A stretch of DNA of 64,000 nucleotides, taken from the NCBI GenBank assembly GCA_035937155.1, contig DASYVJ010000057.1, positions 42,654 through 106,653 on the forward strand, in the 5' to 3' direction. A program made the translations under genes and the position numbers. Position 1 is the first letter of the stretch, and each line of letters begins with the position of its first letter. Of the stretch, positions 32,887-40,834 are shown in pieces. The notes beneath the pieces were generated by a model. It was given only the letters and a program-made list of their open reading frames with translations, ran no database searches and was not told where the DNA came from. This DNA comes from Palsa-870 sp035937155 (GTDB taxonomy: Bacteria; Chloroflexota; Dormibacteria; Dormibacterales; Dormibacteraceae).

Positions 32887-33938
32887 ATGAGTATCTCCTT
32901 CAAAGCTTCGAGGAGGCGTTCGTGCTGCGCGCGCGTACCGACGGTGATCCGAAACCAGCCGGCGATCGGCTCACGATCGTAATGGCGGACGAGGATCCGT
33001 CGCTCGCGCAAGGCGTCCGCGACGGCCGCGGCGGAGTTGCCTATCGGCGGCTTCACGAAGACGAAGTTCGCCTCCGACGGCGAGTGCTCAAAGCCCAGCT
33101 CGTAAAGCCGGTCCTCCAGCCACATGCGCTCGGCAACGACGTGATCGACGATCTTGCGGTGGTGTTCCTCGTCCTCGATCGCCGCGCGCGCCGCGACGAT
33201 GGCGAGCCGGTCGACGTTGTACGAATCCTTCACCGCGTCGAGGTCGGCTATGAGCTCCGGGCTGCCCAGCGCGAAGCCGATCCGCATGCCCGCCATCGCG
33301 TAGGACTTGGACATCGTGCGCAGGATGAGAAGGTTCTCGTATTTCGCCAGCAGCCCGAGTTGGGACTCTGGAGCGAAATCGACGTACGCCTCATCCAGCA
33401 CGACAACGCCTTGCGATCGCAGCAGGGTGCGCTCGACCGACGCGCCGCCGTGCCAGGTCCCGGTCGGAGAGTTCGGGTTGACCAGGAACTTCAGCGGCGC
33501 TGGATCATCCATCAACTCGCTGGACCACGTGAACATCTCTCCTGTCGGGTTGGGCGAGGGCACCGCCTCGTGGATCGCAAGCAGAGGCTCGAGCAGCGGA
33601 TAGGTCGGCGTCGGATAGGCGACGCGATCCCCCGCGCCGACGAATGCGCGCAAACACATCTCGATCAGCTCATCCGCGCCGTTGCCAATCGTGACCTGCG
33701 ACTGATCAAGGCCGAAGTGCTTTGCGATGGCCTGCCGCGCGGGAGCCGACGTAGGGCTTGGGTAGAGGCGCAGCGATTCATCGGTCGCAGCCTTGATCGC
33801 CTCGATCACCCTGGGCGAGGGCGGCAAGGGCGACTCGTTGGTGTTGAGCTTGACCCAGTCTTCATCGTCGGGCGGCTGCTGGCCCGGGACATACGGCTGG
33901 TAGCCTCCGAGGCTCTTTCTCAGGAAGCTTTTCGGCAT
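32883..33938 (-). CDS. hisC: Histidinol-phosphate aminotransferase
   Basis: This 351-residue class I/II PLP aminotransferase is of the HisC type: KLNTNESPLPPSP near the start, GNGADELIEM, NPNSPTG, DEAYVDFAPES and the PLP lysine in TMSKSYAMAGMRIGF. It transaminates imidazole-acetol phosphate in histidine synthesis; HisC-like enzymes can also act on aromatic keto acids. It overlaps the upstream holB end by 19 bp. hisA lies 28 kb away, so the his genes are dispersed. Confidence 0.9.
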   Translation of the reverse strand: MPKSFLRKSLGGYQPYVPGQQPPDDEDWVKLNTNESPLPPSPRVIEAIKAATDESLRLYPSPTSAPARQAIAKHFGLDQSQVTIGNGADELIEMCLRAFVGAGDRVAYPTPTYPLLEPLLAIHEAVPSPNPTGEMFTWSSELMDDPAPLKFLVNPNSPTGTWHGGASVERTLLRSQGVVVLDEAYVDFAPESQLGLLAKYENLLILRTMSKSYAMAGMRIGFALGSPELIADLDAVKDSYNVDRLAIVAARAAIEDEEHHRKIVDHVVAERMWLEDRLYELGFEHSPSEANFVFVKPPIGNSAAAVADALRERRILVRHYDREPIAGWFRITVGTRAQHERLLEALKEILI

Positions 33939-34885
33939 TCGAGTAGGAAGGTTTCAAGGGCCAGGCGAGGGCTGACGTTCTGCTCGAGGTAGCCGAGCGT
34001 GTCGTAGGAGAGCTCGAGCAAGCGGGCCCAGCGCCCTTGTTCGGCGCCCTGGCTCGCGAGCATCCTCTTCCGTAGCTCTAGCTGCCAGCTCGCGATCGCA
34101 AAGAGCGCGGGATCCTCGGCCTCGCCCTCGGTCCGCCGCCACGCCATCTGTCCCGCATCCAGCTCGGCCGCGACTTGCAGAGGCACATCGGCGGGGGCGC
34201 CGAACACCTCTTCGAGCCGGCGAGTCCATTGCTGGTGGAGCTCGATCACGCCGTGATCATCGGCCACACGCAGCGCCCAACCGGGGCGGCCGCGAGCCAG
34301 CTCCGCAATTAGCTTCGCCCGCCCGGCATCGACGCCCCGCGCTGACAGAAGCTTCTCGATCTGGGGCGAAGGCACGGGATGAAAGAACACGCGCTGGCAG
34401 CGGGAGACGACCGTAGGCAGCACCACGAACGGATTGAGGCTCGGCGTCGTGAGGATGATCACCCGATGCGGGTGCGGCTCTTCGAGCGTCTTGAGCAGGA
34501 CACTCTGGTCCTGGTCGCGCACCCGGCCCGCATTCGCGATCAGAGCGACACGGCGCGTACCGACGGCAGGCTTGAGATTCAAGAACGCCTGCAGCGACAG
34601 CTCGTGGAACTCGGGTGGCTTGTCGGGCAGCAAGCGAATCTCGTTGATCGAGAGCGGCTTGATGCGGTCGTCTTCCCAGTAGTCGGGGTGGCGCTCCAGG
34701 GGAGCCTCTGGCAGCAGCGAGGATGCCAGGACACGAGCGGTGGTGGTCTTGCCGAGGCCCGACTCACCGACGAAGAGGTACGCGTGCGCCAGCCGGCCGC
34801 TTTGGACCTGCGAACGCAGCTGCTCCAGGGCCTGGGCGTGGCCGGCGACCTCCGAAAAAGGATTGGTCAAGACCGGATCGGTCAC
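33920..34885 (-). CDS. holB: DNA polymerase III delta' subunit
   Basis: This 321-residue clamp-loader subunit has the ATP-site sequence GESGLGKTTTARVLA near 40-54 and TLEEPHPHRVIILTT, then SRCQRVFFHPVPS. It lacks the zinc cysteines of the tau/gamma subunit, as expected for delta'. GTG 34885 overlaps the pgsA stop as GTGA. Its presence in a phospholipid operon is probably positional; in many bacteria holB follows tmk and darA, which here lie at 51.5 kb. Confidence 0.85.
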   Translation of the reverse strand: MTDPVLTNPFSEVAGHAQALEQLRSQVQSGRLAHAYLFVGESGLGKTTTARVLASSLLPEAPLERHPDYWEDDRIKPLSINEIRLLPDKPPEFHELSLQAFLNLKPAVGTRRVALIANAGRVRDQDQSVLLKTLEEPHPHRVIILTTPSLNPFVVLPTVVSRCQRVFFHPVPSPQIEKLLSARGVDAGRAKLIAELARGRPGWALRVADDHGVIELHQQWTRRLEEVFGAPADVPLQVAAELDAGQMAWRRTEGEAEDPALFAIASWQLELRKRMLASQGAEQGRWARLLELSYDTLGYLEQNVSPRLALETFLLECRKAS

Positions 34886-35535
34886 GGCGTCTGCGGTGGC
34901 GCCGCGCGTCGGGCCTTGGTCTCGCGCTCGATCGCCAGACGCTGCGCGCGACCTTGCAGCCACACCTCGCGGATCCGCTGCAGTGCCGTCAGGTTGGTCA
35001 GGATGGCGAGCAGGAAGACGACCGCATAGAGCACGACTCCGCCGAAGATCAAACCGAGCACCGTCACCACGACGCGCTCTGGCCGGGCGAAGAGTCCGGA
35101 GTCGCAGACAAACCCAAGGCTCTGCGCCCGTGCGCGCACGTAGCTGACAAGCATCGATCCGGCCAGAGCCGCGAGTGTCGCCAGCACGAGCCATCGCTGC
35201 AAAGGCCCGCCCATACCGACGAAGTAAGCGGCAAGCCCGATGTAGATCGCTGCTTCTGAGTAGCGGTCGAGGGTGGAGTCGAGAAACGCACCGTAGGAGT
35301 AGCTGGCATGGGTCGATCGCGCGATGGCCCCGTCGAGGATGTCGCAGGTGCCGGCGAAGATTAGGACCACGCCGGCCCACCGCAGCTGACCGAATGCGAC
35401 CAGGGCTGCGGCGACGAACGTCAACACGAGGCCGACCACGGTGACCTGGTTGGGCGTCAACGGCACGCGCCCGACGGCCGCGATCAACGCTTCGGCTTGG
35501 CGGCGGACCCAGGCCTCAAACCGCGTTGTGAACAT
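34882..35535 (-). CDS. CDP-alcohol phosphatidyltransferase (PI-phosphate synthase-like)
   Basis: This is a 217-residue integral membrane enzyme with about six helices and the full motif DG-x2-AR-x8-G-x3-D-x3-D in DGAIARSTHASYSYGAFLDSTLDR. It condenses CDP-diacylglycerol with an alcohol. In actinobacteria the gene next to patA and pimA encodes phosphatidylinositol-phosphate synthase; the same order and ino1 upstream support inositol-1-phosphate as acceptor here. It overlaps pimA by 20 bp. Confidence 0.88.
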   Translation of the reverse strand: MFTTRFEAWVRRQAEALIAAVGRVPLTPNQVTVVGLVLTFVAAALVAFGQLRWAGVVLIFAGTCDILDGAIARSTHASYSYGAFLDSTLDRYSEAAIYIGLAAYFVGMGGPLQRWLVLATLAALAGSMLVSYVRARAQSLGFVCDSGLFARPERVVVTVLGLIFGGVVLYAVVFLLAILTNLTALQRIREVWLQGRAQRLAIERETKARRAAPPQTP

Positions 35536-36682
35536 TGGTCACCTCGGCTTGCCTTGTTTCTTTCCGGGCGGCCCCGCGTGCTTCCTCGTAAGTCTCGATC
35601 ACCTGCGAGGCGACCGCCTCCCATGCGTACCGCCGGGCCTTCTCATGCCCGTATGCACCCATGCGGCGCCGCAGATCGGCATCCCGGGCAAGGATGATCA
35701 ACGCGGCACCCAGCTCCGCCCACCCCTTGGGCCGGACGGTCAGGCTGTCGCGCCCGGGTTCGAGGACCGACATGTAGCCCGGGACCTCGGTGGCGACCAC
35801 CGGAACTCCCGAAGCCATCGCTTCCAGGAGCACGATCCCGAAGCTCTCCGCGCCGGTGGCCGGCGCGCAAAAGATGTCCGCGCTGTTGTAGTAGCGCGGC
35901 TTCACGGAGTCAGGCACGTAGCCCGCCAGCACCACATTGGGCAGCCGATGACGGGCGATGTACGACTCAACCTTGCCGCGAAGTGGTCCGTCCCCGACCA
36001 CGATGAGGCGGCTCTGCGGCACGCGCGCCCGCATGAACTCGTAGCCGCGCAGCAGGTCGCCGAGTCCTTTTCGTTTCTCCAGCCGCCCGACAAAAAGAAT
36101 ATTCACGTTGTCGTCGCGTAGATGGCGGATCGGCGAAAGGCCGGGCTGGAATACGTTGACGTCGATCCCGTTCGGAATGACACGCAGCGGAAATTCGGGA
36201 AAGTACCGGTTGAAGAAGTTGCGCGCAGGCTCGCTGACCGCGATGCCGCGATGAATTCGTTCCAGGTACGGCTGCAGGAGGCCTCGGCCGTAGTAGTAGC
36301 CGATGTTCGAGTGCGAGAAGGCATGGAATGTACCGACGTTCGCCGCGGGCGACATGCGGAGCATTGTGAGCGGCAGCGCGGGCATGAGCGGCTCGTGGAA
36401 ATGAAGCACATCGAATCGCTCTTGCTCGATGATCGCCGCAACTTGATTGGCGAGGTGGAAGCTGAGCGTGATGCGGGCCACTGAATCGTTGACCGGGATC
36501 GCGATGGGGCTCCCGATCCGGTAGAACTCACGCGTGTCGAAGTCGATGTCGGCACGGCTCGAGGGCGCGAAGATGCGCACCGCGTGTCCAAGCAGGCGCA
36601 GCTGCCGGGCAAGGTGCTGAACGTGGTCGGTCACGCCGCCGGGAGAAGCAAAGTCGTAAGGAGAAACGAGGCCGATCTTCAT
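35516..36682 (-). CDS. pimA: PimA-like GDP-mannose:phosphatidylinositol mannosyltransferase
   Basis: This 388-residue GT4 glycosyltransferase has the PimA-like start MKIGLVSPYDFASPGGV, HFHEPLMPALP, VGRLEKRKG and the nucleotide-sugar site ESFGIVLLEAMASG. It would add the first mannose to phosphatidylinositol on the cytoplasmic face. I start at ATG 36682; the open frame upstream to 36745 only reads through a dispersed hairpin repeat. The SD GGGGGAGGGG about seven bases before the ATG is part of that repeat. Confidence 0.85.
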   Translation of the reverse strand: MKIGLVSPYDFASPGGVTDHVQHLARQLRLLGHAVRIFAPSSRADIDFDTREFYRIGSPIAIPVNDSVARITLSFHLANQVAAIIEQERFDVLHFHEPLMPALPLTMLRMSPAANVGTFHAFSHSNIGYYYGRGLLQPYLERIHRGIAVSEPARNFFNRYFPEFPLRVIPNGIDVNVFQPGLSPIRHLRDDNVNILFVGRLEKRKGLGDLLRGYEFMRARVPQSRLIVVGDGPLRGKVESYIARHRLPNVVLAGYVPDSVKPRYYNSADIFCAPATGAESFGIVLLEAMASGVPVVATEVPGYMSVLEPGRDSLTVRPKGWAELGAALIILARDADLRRRMGAYGHEKARRYAWEAVASQVIETYEEARGAARKETRQAEVTNVHNAV

Positions 36683-36688
36683 CGAGCA

Positions 36689-36726
36689 CCCCCTCCCCCC
36701 ATCGGGGGGAGGGTTGGGGTGGGGGG
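36689..36726. repeat. GC-rich hairpin repeat, copy 1 (contains pimA ribosome site)
   Basis: CCCTCCCCCC (36691-36700) pairs perfectly with GGGGGGAGGG (36704-36713) around an ATC loop, followed by TTGGGGTGGGG. A near-identical unit lies at 44395-44430. On the minus-strand mRNA the 3' arm is the purine-rich tract just upstream of the pimA ATG, so folding would hide the ribosome site. Confidence 0.75.
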
Positions 36727-36746
36727 ACCGAGGCCAGCTGACCACC

Positions 36747-37619
36747 TCATGGCGAGCCCTCCCAGATGCGATGTGGCACGTGCCACTGATCGGGGTGCCG
36801 CCGGATGAAGGTTTCGATCTGGCTTAGTACCTGCTCCGTCGCCCTGACCTGGTCCGCCTTGGGATTGCCGGTGTCTTTGGCGAAAACCAGCGGCGCGCCC
36901 TCGGCCCTGTAAGTGTCGTCGGGCAGGCGATAGACGCACACCGGGAATAGTGGGGTGCCAAGACGCAGCGCGATCGCGGCCGGCCCCAGGGGAATCGGCG
37001 CGAGCCGGCCGAAGAACGGCATCGGGTGACCGGTACCCGTGATGTCGCGGTCGATCGCGGTGATCACCATCTCCTTGTCGTGCAGCGCCTGGAGAACCTT
37101 GCGAATGCCGCCGTGATCCAGTGTCAGCACACTGATGCCGAGCCGAGCGCGCGTGTCGCGATACCACTCGAACAGCGCCCGAGGCTCCAGCTCCTCCGCA
37201 AAGAAGCTGACCGGTGTCAGCGTCGCGGACCAGATCGCCGACACCACCTCGTACGAGCCCATGTGGCAGGACACCACGAGCACTCCCTTGCCGATCGCTC
37301 GCGCCTCCTCCAGATGCTCTAGACCCTCCACCTTCAAAAGAGGTCGCATCGTCTGCACCGACATGGTCGGCAGCTGCATCAGGTCCGCATATGCCTTGGC
37401 GTGGTTGCGAAAGTTGAGCCACGACAGACGACGCAGAGCGCGTGTGTCGGTTTCCAACTCCGGGCAGGCCACCTTCAGGTTGTACTCGAGCCGTGGACGC
37501 GCCAGCGGCGAAAACATCCAGGCGAATCGGGCCGCCAGCACCGCGAGCGCGTACGCCCACCGGCGTGGAAGCCGCTCCACCACCGACTGAACGGCTATGA
37601 ACGCGCGGTAGCGCCACAC
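36747..37619 (-). CDS. PatA/LpxL-type lysophospholipid acyltransferase (second copy)
   Basis: This is a 290-residue acyltransferase of the LpxL/PatA family with the catalytic H-x4-D/E motif as HMGSYE near residue 119, later segments FFGRLAPIPLGPAAIAL, and one N-terminal hydrophobic stretch. It probably acylates the mannosyl-inositol phospholipid made by pimA. GTG 37619 follows the first acyltransferase stop with no gap. It is about the same length as its neighbour but clearly diverged, so the two probably acylate different positions. Confidence 0.85.
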   Translation of the reverse strand: MWRYRAFIAVQSVVERLPRRWAYALAVLAARFAWMFSPLARPRLEYNLKVACPELETDTRALRRLSWLNFRNHAKAYADLMQLPTMSVQTMRPLLKVEGLEHLEEARAIGKGVLVVSCHMGSYEVVSAIWSATLTPVSFFAEELEPRALFEWYRDTRARLGISVLTLDHGGIRKVLQALHDKEMVITAIDRDITGTGHPMPFFGRLAPIPLGPAAIALRLGTPLFPVCVYRLPDDTYRAEGAPLVFAKDTGNPKADQVRATEQVLSQIETFIRRHPDQWHVPHRIWEGSP

Positions 37620-38540
37620 TCACCCCACGTCGCGCGCGAACATCGGGCGGAACGCGTACCACTGGTCGGGTCGCTCCTTGATGAAATCCTCGAAACGGGT
37701 GACGACACGCTGCATCAATCCCTCTTTGGATTCGCCGTCAGACCATGTGAGAGGAGGATCCATGTGAACGTGATAGCGGCCCGGCGACGTGGCGTACTGG
37801 CACGCCGGGAGCAACGTCGCGCCCGTCTTGAGCGCGATGGCGGCGGGCCCGCCCGGCACAACCGCCCGCCTGCCAAAGAAGCGCACGGTCACGCCAGGAC
37901 CCTGTTCGAGGTCGCACAGCAGGGCGACGACACCGTTGGCTTGGAGCGCCTGGGTGATCGCTCGGACCGCGGACCGGCCGAGGGTGATGACGTTGACGCC
38001 AAAGCCCTGGCGCGTACGCACCACCGCGGCATTCAACGATCCCGGGAACCGCGCGGCAACAGCAGAGACCGAATAGCCAAGTGCCCCACCATAAGCGCCG
38101 GCCATATCCCAGGAGCCCATGTGGGGGACGGCCATGATCACGCCGTTACCCCTGGCCAGCGCGGCGTCCAGGTGATCGCGACCACCAATCGTCATGCGCT
38201 TCATGAGATCGTCACGCGTGAGATCGCCCAGGAGCAAGAAGTCCATGAGCATCCGTCCGTAGTTCTGGAAGGCGCGACGCGCGACGCGCGCGACCTCTGG
38301 GTCTGAGCGCTCCCGTCCCAGCGCCGCGGCGTAGTTGTCCAGCGCCGCATGGCGCTGGCCCGCGCTGAGCCAGAACCAAGCCGCCCCACCTGGCGCCGCT
38401 GCGGCATGCCGCAGCCCCGGCGGCAATACGCGCAGTACGCGCGCACCAGCCCGGTAGGCAGACCCGGCCAGCGCGAGACCGCGGCCCTGCGACGTCCTAG
38501 ACGGCCGACCGGCGCCCTTTGGGCGCCTATCCGGCGTCAT
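37620..38540 (-). CDS. PatA/LpxL-type lysophospholipid acyltransferase (first copy)
   Basis: This is an acyltransferase of the same family, with PHMGSWDMAG as the H-x4-D motif and FFGRRAVVPGGPAAIALKTGA as substrate segment, ending ERPDQWYAFRPMF. I give ATG 38540 (306 residues). ATG 38564 is also open but lies in the hairpin of the dispersed repeat copy B, and neither has a well-spaced SD, so the N-terminus is uncertain. It follows ino1 by roughly 110 bases. Confidence 0.83.
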   Translation of the reverse strand: MTPDRRPKGAGRPSRTSQGRGLALAGSAYRAGARVLRVLPPGLRHAAAAPGGAAWFWLSAGQRHAALDNYAAALGRERSDPEVARVARRAFQNYGRMLMDFLLLGDLTRDDLMKRMTIGGRDHLDAALARGNGVIMAVPHMGSWDMAGAYGGALGYSVSAVAARFPGSLNAAVVRTRQGFGVNVITLGRSAVRAITQALQANGVVALLCDLEQGPGVTVRFFGRRAVVPGGPAAIALKTGATLLPACQYATSPGRYHVHMDPPLTWSDGESKEGLMQRVVTRFEDFIKERPDQWYAFRPMFARDVG

Positions 38541-38612
38541 CGCCTCCGCTGCTCGCTCACGCATCTACGGATGCGCTCGCTGCGCTGCTCGGCGCTTCCT
38601 TGGCTTCGGCCG
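38515..38612 (+). repeat. Dispersed intergenic repeat, copy B (partial)
   Basis: This shares GGCGCCC at its left end and the core CTCGCTCACGCATC-ACGGATGCGCTCGCT with copies A and C, including the CGCATC-TACG-GATGCG hairpin (38569-38584). Outside the core the match is weak. It lies between ino1 and the first acyltransferase and overlaps the possible start codons of the latter. Confidence 0.65.
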
Positions 38613-38653
38613 TCGATGCCGCCGCAGGGCTCGCGTCCTCACGCTGGCCGGGT

Positions 38654-39835
38654 CTAGCGCCTAGCAGAGGCAGGCGCGGGCTTGGTGCGAGCGGCGCGGC
38701 GAACGCCGCCGTTGGCTCCCGCCTTATCACCCTCGATGAACTCCTCCACCAGGCGCCTGGCGTCGTTGTCGCTGTACTGCACAGGCGGCGACTTCATGAA
38801 GTAGGAGCTGGGGCCTTCGAGGGCACCACCGATGCCGCGGTCGAGAGCCAGCTTGGCGCAGCGCACGGCGTCGATCACGATGCCCGCCGAGTTTGGCGAG
38901 TCGTGGACCTCGAGCTTCAGTTCGACGTTCAGCGGCACATCGCCGAAGGACCGGCCTTCGAGCCTGATGTACGCCCACTTGCGGTCGTGTAGCCAGGGCA
39001 CGTAGTCCGAGGGACCGATGTGCACGTTGTCGGCGCCCACGTCGTAGTCGAGCTGTGAGGTGACCGAGCGGGTCTTCGAGATCTTCTTCGACATCAGTCG
39101 GTCGCGCTCGAGCATGTTCAGGAAGTCGGTGTTGCCACCGAAGTTCAGCTGGTATGTGCGCTCGAGCTTCACGCCGCGATCGCGGAACAGGCGCGTCAGA
39201 ACACGATGGATGATCGTGGCGCCGACCTGCGACTTGATGTCGTCGCCGATGATCGGGAGCTTCTTCTCCTCGAAGCGCTTCTGCCAGTAAGGCTCGCGAG
39301 CGATGAAGACCGGGATGCAGTTCACGAAACCAACGCCGGCGGCAAGGGCTTGCTCGACGTACCACTTGGTCGCCTCTTCCGAGCCGACTGGCAGGTAGCT
39401 GACCACGACGTCAGCCTTCGTCTTCTTGAGGATGCCGACGACGTCGGCGGTCTCGCCTGGTGCCTTATGGACGATGTCCGCGAGGTACTTGCCGATGCCA
39501 TCGTGCGTCATCCCGCGCTGGACCTTGACGCCCAGTGCTGGGACGTCGCTGAACTTCACCGTGTTGTTTGGACCGGCGAAGATCGCTTTCGAGAGGTCGA
39601 GGCCGACTTTCTTTTTGTCGATGTCGAATGCGGCGACGAACTCGATGTCGCTGATGTGGTAGCCGCCCAGGTTGACGTGCATGAGGCCGGGTACGGCCTC
39701 CGTCTCCGATGCGTTGCGGTAGTAGTGCACGCCTTGAATCAACGAGGAGGCGCAGTTGCCGACGCCCACGATGGCGACACGCACCTTGCCGTTGCGGTGG
39801 CCATTCTTATGGCCGTTCTTTTGACCGTTTTTCAC
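38654..39835 (-). CDS. ino1: myo-Inositol-1-phosphate synthase
   Basis: This 393-residue NAD-dependent enzyme converts glucose-6-phosphate to inositol-1-phosphate. VAIVGVGNCASSLIQG is the NAD motif near residue 19, and the actinobacterial/archaeal-type core is seen in SYLPVGSEEATKWYVEQA, GDDIKSQVGATIIHR and NFGGNTDFLNM. The first 16 residues are an unusual KNGxKNGH repeat. GTG 39835 has GGAGG seven bases upstream and overlaps the arsR stop as GTGA, so it is coupled to its probable repressor. It heads the phospholipid genes. Confidence 0.95.
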   Translation of the reverse strand: MKNGQKNGHKNGHRNGKVRVAIVGVGNCASSLIQGVHYYRNASETEAVPGLMHVNLGGYHISDIEFVAAFDIDKKKVGLDLSKAIFAGPNNTVKFSDVPALGVKVQRGMTHDGIGKYLADIVHKAPGETADVVGILKKTKADVVVSYLPVGSEEATKWYVEQALAAGVGFVNCIPVFIAREPYWQKRFEEKKLPIIGDDIKSQVGATIIHRVLTRLFRDRGVKLERTYQLNFGGNTDFLNMLERDRLMSKKISKTRSVTSQLDYDVGADNVHIGPSDYVPWLHDRKWAYIRLEGRSFGDVPLNVELKLEVHDSPNSAGIVIDAVRCAKLALDRGIGGALEGPSSYFMKSPPVQYSDNDARRLVEEFIEGDKAGANGGVRRAARTKPAPASARR

Positions 39836-40155
39836 GTCCGAACCTCCTCCCGAACTTTCACTTGATCTTTGATTCCAAGCAGCTGATCCAGGCGCGCACG
39901 CTCGCGCGCGATGTTCTCGACGTCAAGTGAGCAATAGACCTGCCTGCCTTCGCGGCGGGTGCGGATCACGCCGCCGAGCCTGAGCATCCTAAGGTGCCAC
40001 GAGATCCGCGGCTGGCTCATGTGGAGGTGGGCGGCGAGGTCGTTGACGTTCTCTTCGCCCGCCTCGCCCAGACGCTCCAGGATGCGCAGGCGGGTCGGGT
40101 TGGCAAAGCCCAAAAAGTGGTCCGGCAGCTCGTGTCGCTCACTCTGGATAAACAT
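39832..40155 (-). CDS. ArsR-family winged-helix repressor
   Basis: This is a 107-residue ArsR-type regulator with the recognition helix in LAAHLHMSQPRISWHLRMLRLGG and the beta wing RTRREGRQVYCSLD. The usual metal-binding ELCVCDL motif is absent; one cysteine (in VYCSLD) remains, so a non-metal effector such as inositol or a lipid is possible. Its ATG lies inside operator 1, and ino1 starts in its stop codon, so it likely autoregulates the whole inositol-lipid run. Confidence 0.85.
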   Translation of the reverse strand: MFIQSERHELPDHFLGFANPTRLRILERLGEAGEENVNDLAAHLHMSQPRISWHLRMLRLGGVIRTRREGRQVYCSLDVENIARERARLDQLLGIKDQVKVREEVRT

Positions 40156-40200
40156 AAAGGTTGCTTTATACGGAGTCTAATACATAAAGGGTGCGTTATG
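40153..40200. promoter_or_regulatory. Tandem palindromic operators at the arsR-ino1 promoter
   Basis: ATAAAG-GTTG-CTTTAT (40154-40169) is a perfect inverted repeat. A second site, CATAA-AGGGTGCG-TTATG (40183-40200), shares its left half and spacing; the two centres are 30 bp apart. On the minus strand TATAAA inside site 1 (40170-40165) is a good -10, nine bases from the arsR ATG. The arrangement fits autorepression by ArsR. Confidence 0.65.
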
Positions 40201-40228
40201 TGTGGCGGGCGCTGCCGCCCAGCCTGAT

Positions 40229-40807
40229 CTAGGCTCGGCGGACCAGTTCCAGAAACTCCGCGCGTGTGCGCGGGTCTTTCCGGAAGGTGCCCAACATGCA
40301 CGACGTGATCAGCTGCCCGCCGGGTTTCTCGACGCCGCGCATCTCCATACAGAGATGGCGGGCTTCGACTACGACACCCACGCCTTTCGGTGAGAGCGAC
40401 CCGTTGAGCGCCTCGGCGATCTCCTTGGTCATGCGCTCCTGAAGCTGGAGCCGATGGGCGAAGACGCCGACCAGCCGGGGAATCTTGCTCAGCCCGACCA
40501 CCTTGCCGCGCGGGAGATACCCCACGTGACAGCTGCCGAAGAACGGCAGCATGTGGTGCTCGCAAAGGCTGTAAAACGGGATGTCTTTGACCACGACCAT
40601 CTCGTCGTAGTCCTGGTCGAAAACAGCATCGGAGATGACGTCCTCGGGCTCCACGCCGTAGCCGTCGGTCAGCTGGCGCAGGGCCCTGGAAACCCGCTCG
40701 GGCGTCGCCTTCAGCCCCTGGCGCTCCGGGTCCTCACCCAGCTCGGCCAGCAGCGACTCGATCAGCCCAGGGATCTGGTCGCCCGCACGGGGCTTGCTCT
40801 TTGCCAT
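40229..40807 (-). CDS. folE: GTP cyclohydrolase I
   Basis: This 192-residue FolE opens GTP to dihydroneopterin triphosphate for folate synthesis. The zinc/catalytic residues appear in SLCEHHMLPFFG and ARHLCMEMRG, with GLSKIPRLV and QERMTKEIA typical of the fold. It is monocistronic here and diverges from the HhH-PHP gene. No THF riboswitch-like structure fits in the 27 bp upstream gap. Confidence 0.95.
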   Translation of the reverse strand: MAKSKPRAGDQIPGLIESLLAELGEDPERQGLKATPERVSRALRQLTDGYGVEPEDVISDAVFDQDYDEMVVVKDIPFYSLCEHHMLPFFGSCHVGYLPRGKVVGLSKIPRLVGVFAHRLQLQERMTKEIAEALNGSLSPKGVGVVVEARHLCMEMRGVEKPGGQLITSCMLGTFRKDPRTRAEFLELVRRA

Positions 40808-40834
40808 GGATTCGCATGGTCACACAATTGACAG

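Noticed and set aside
36683..36745. Extended start of pimA
   Set aside because: The added residues (Pro/Gly-rich) are only a reading of the hairpin repeat; the family start is at 36682.
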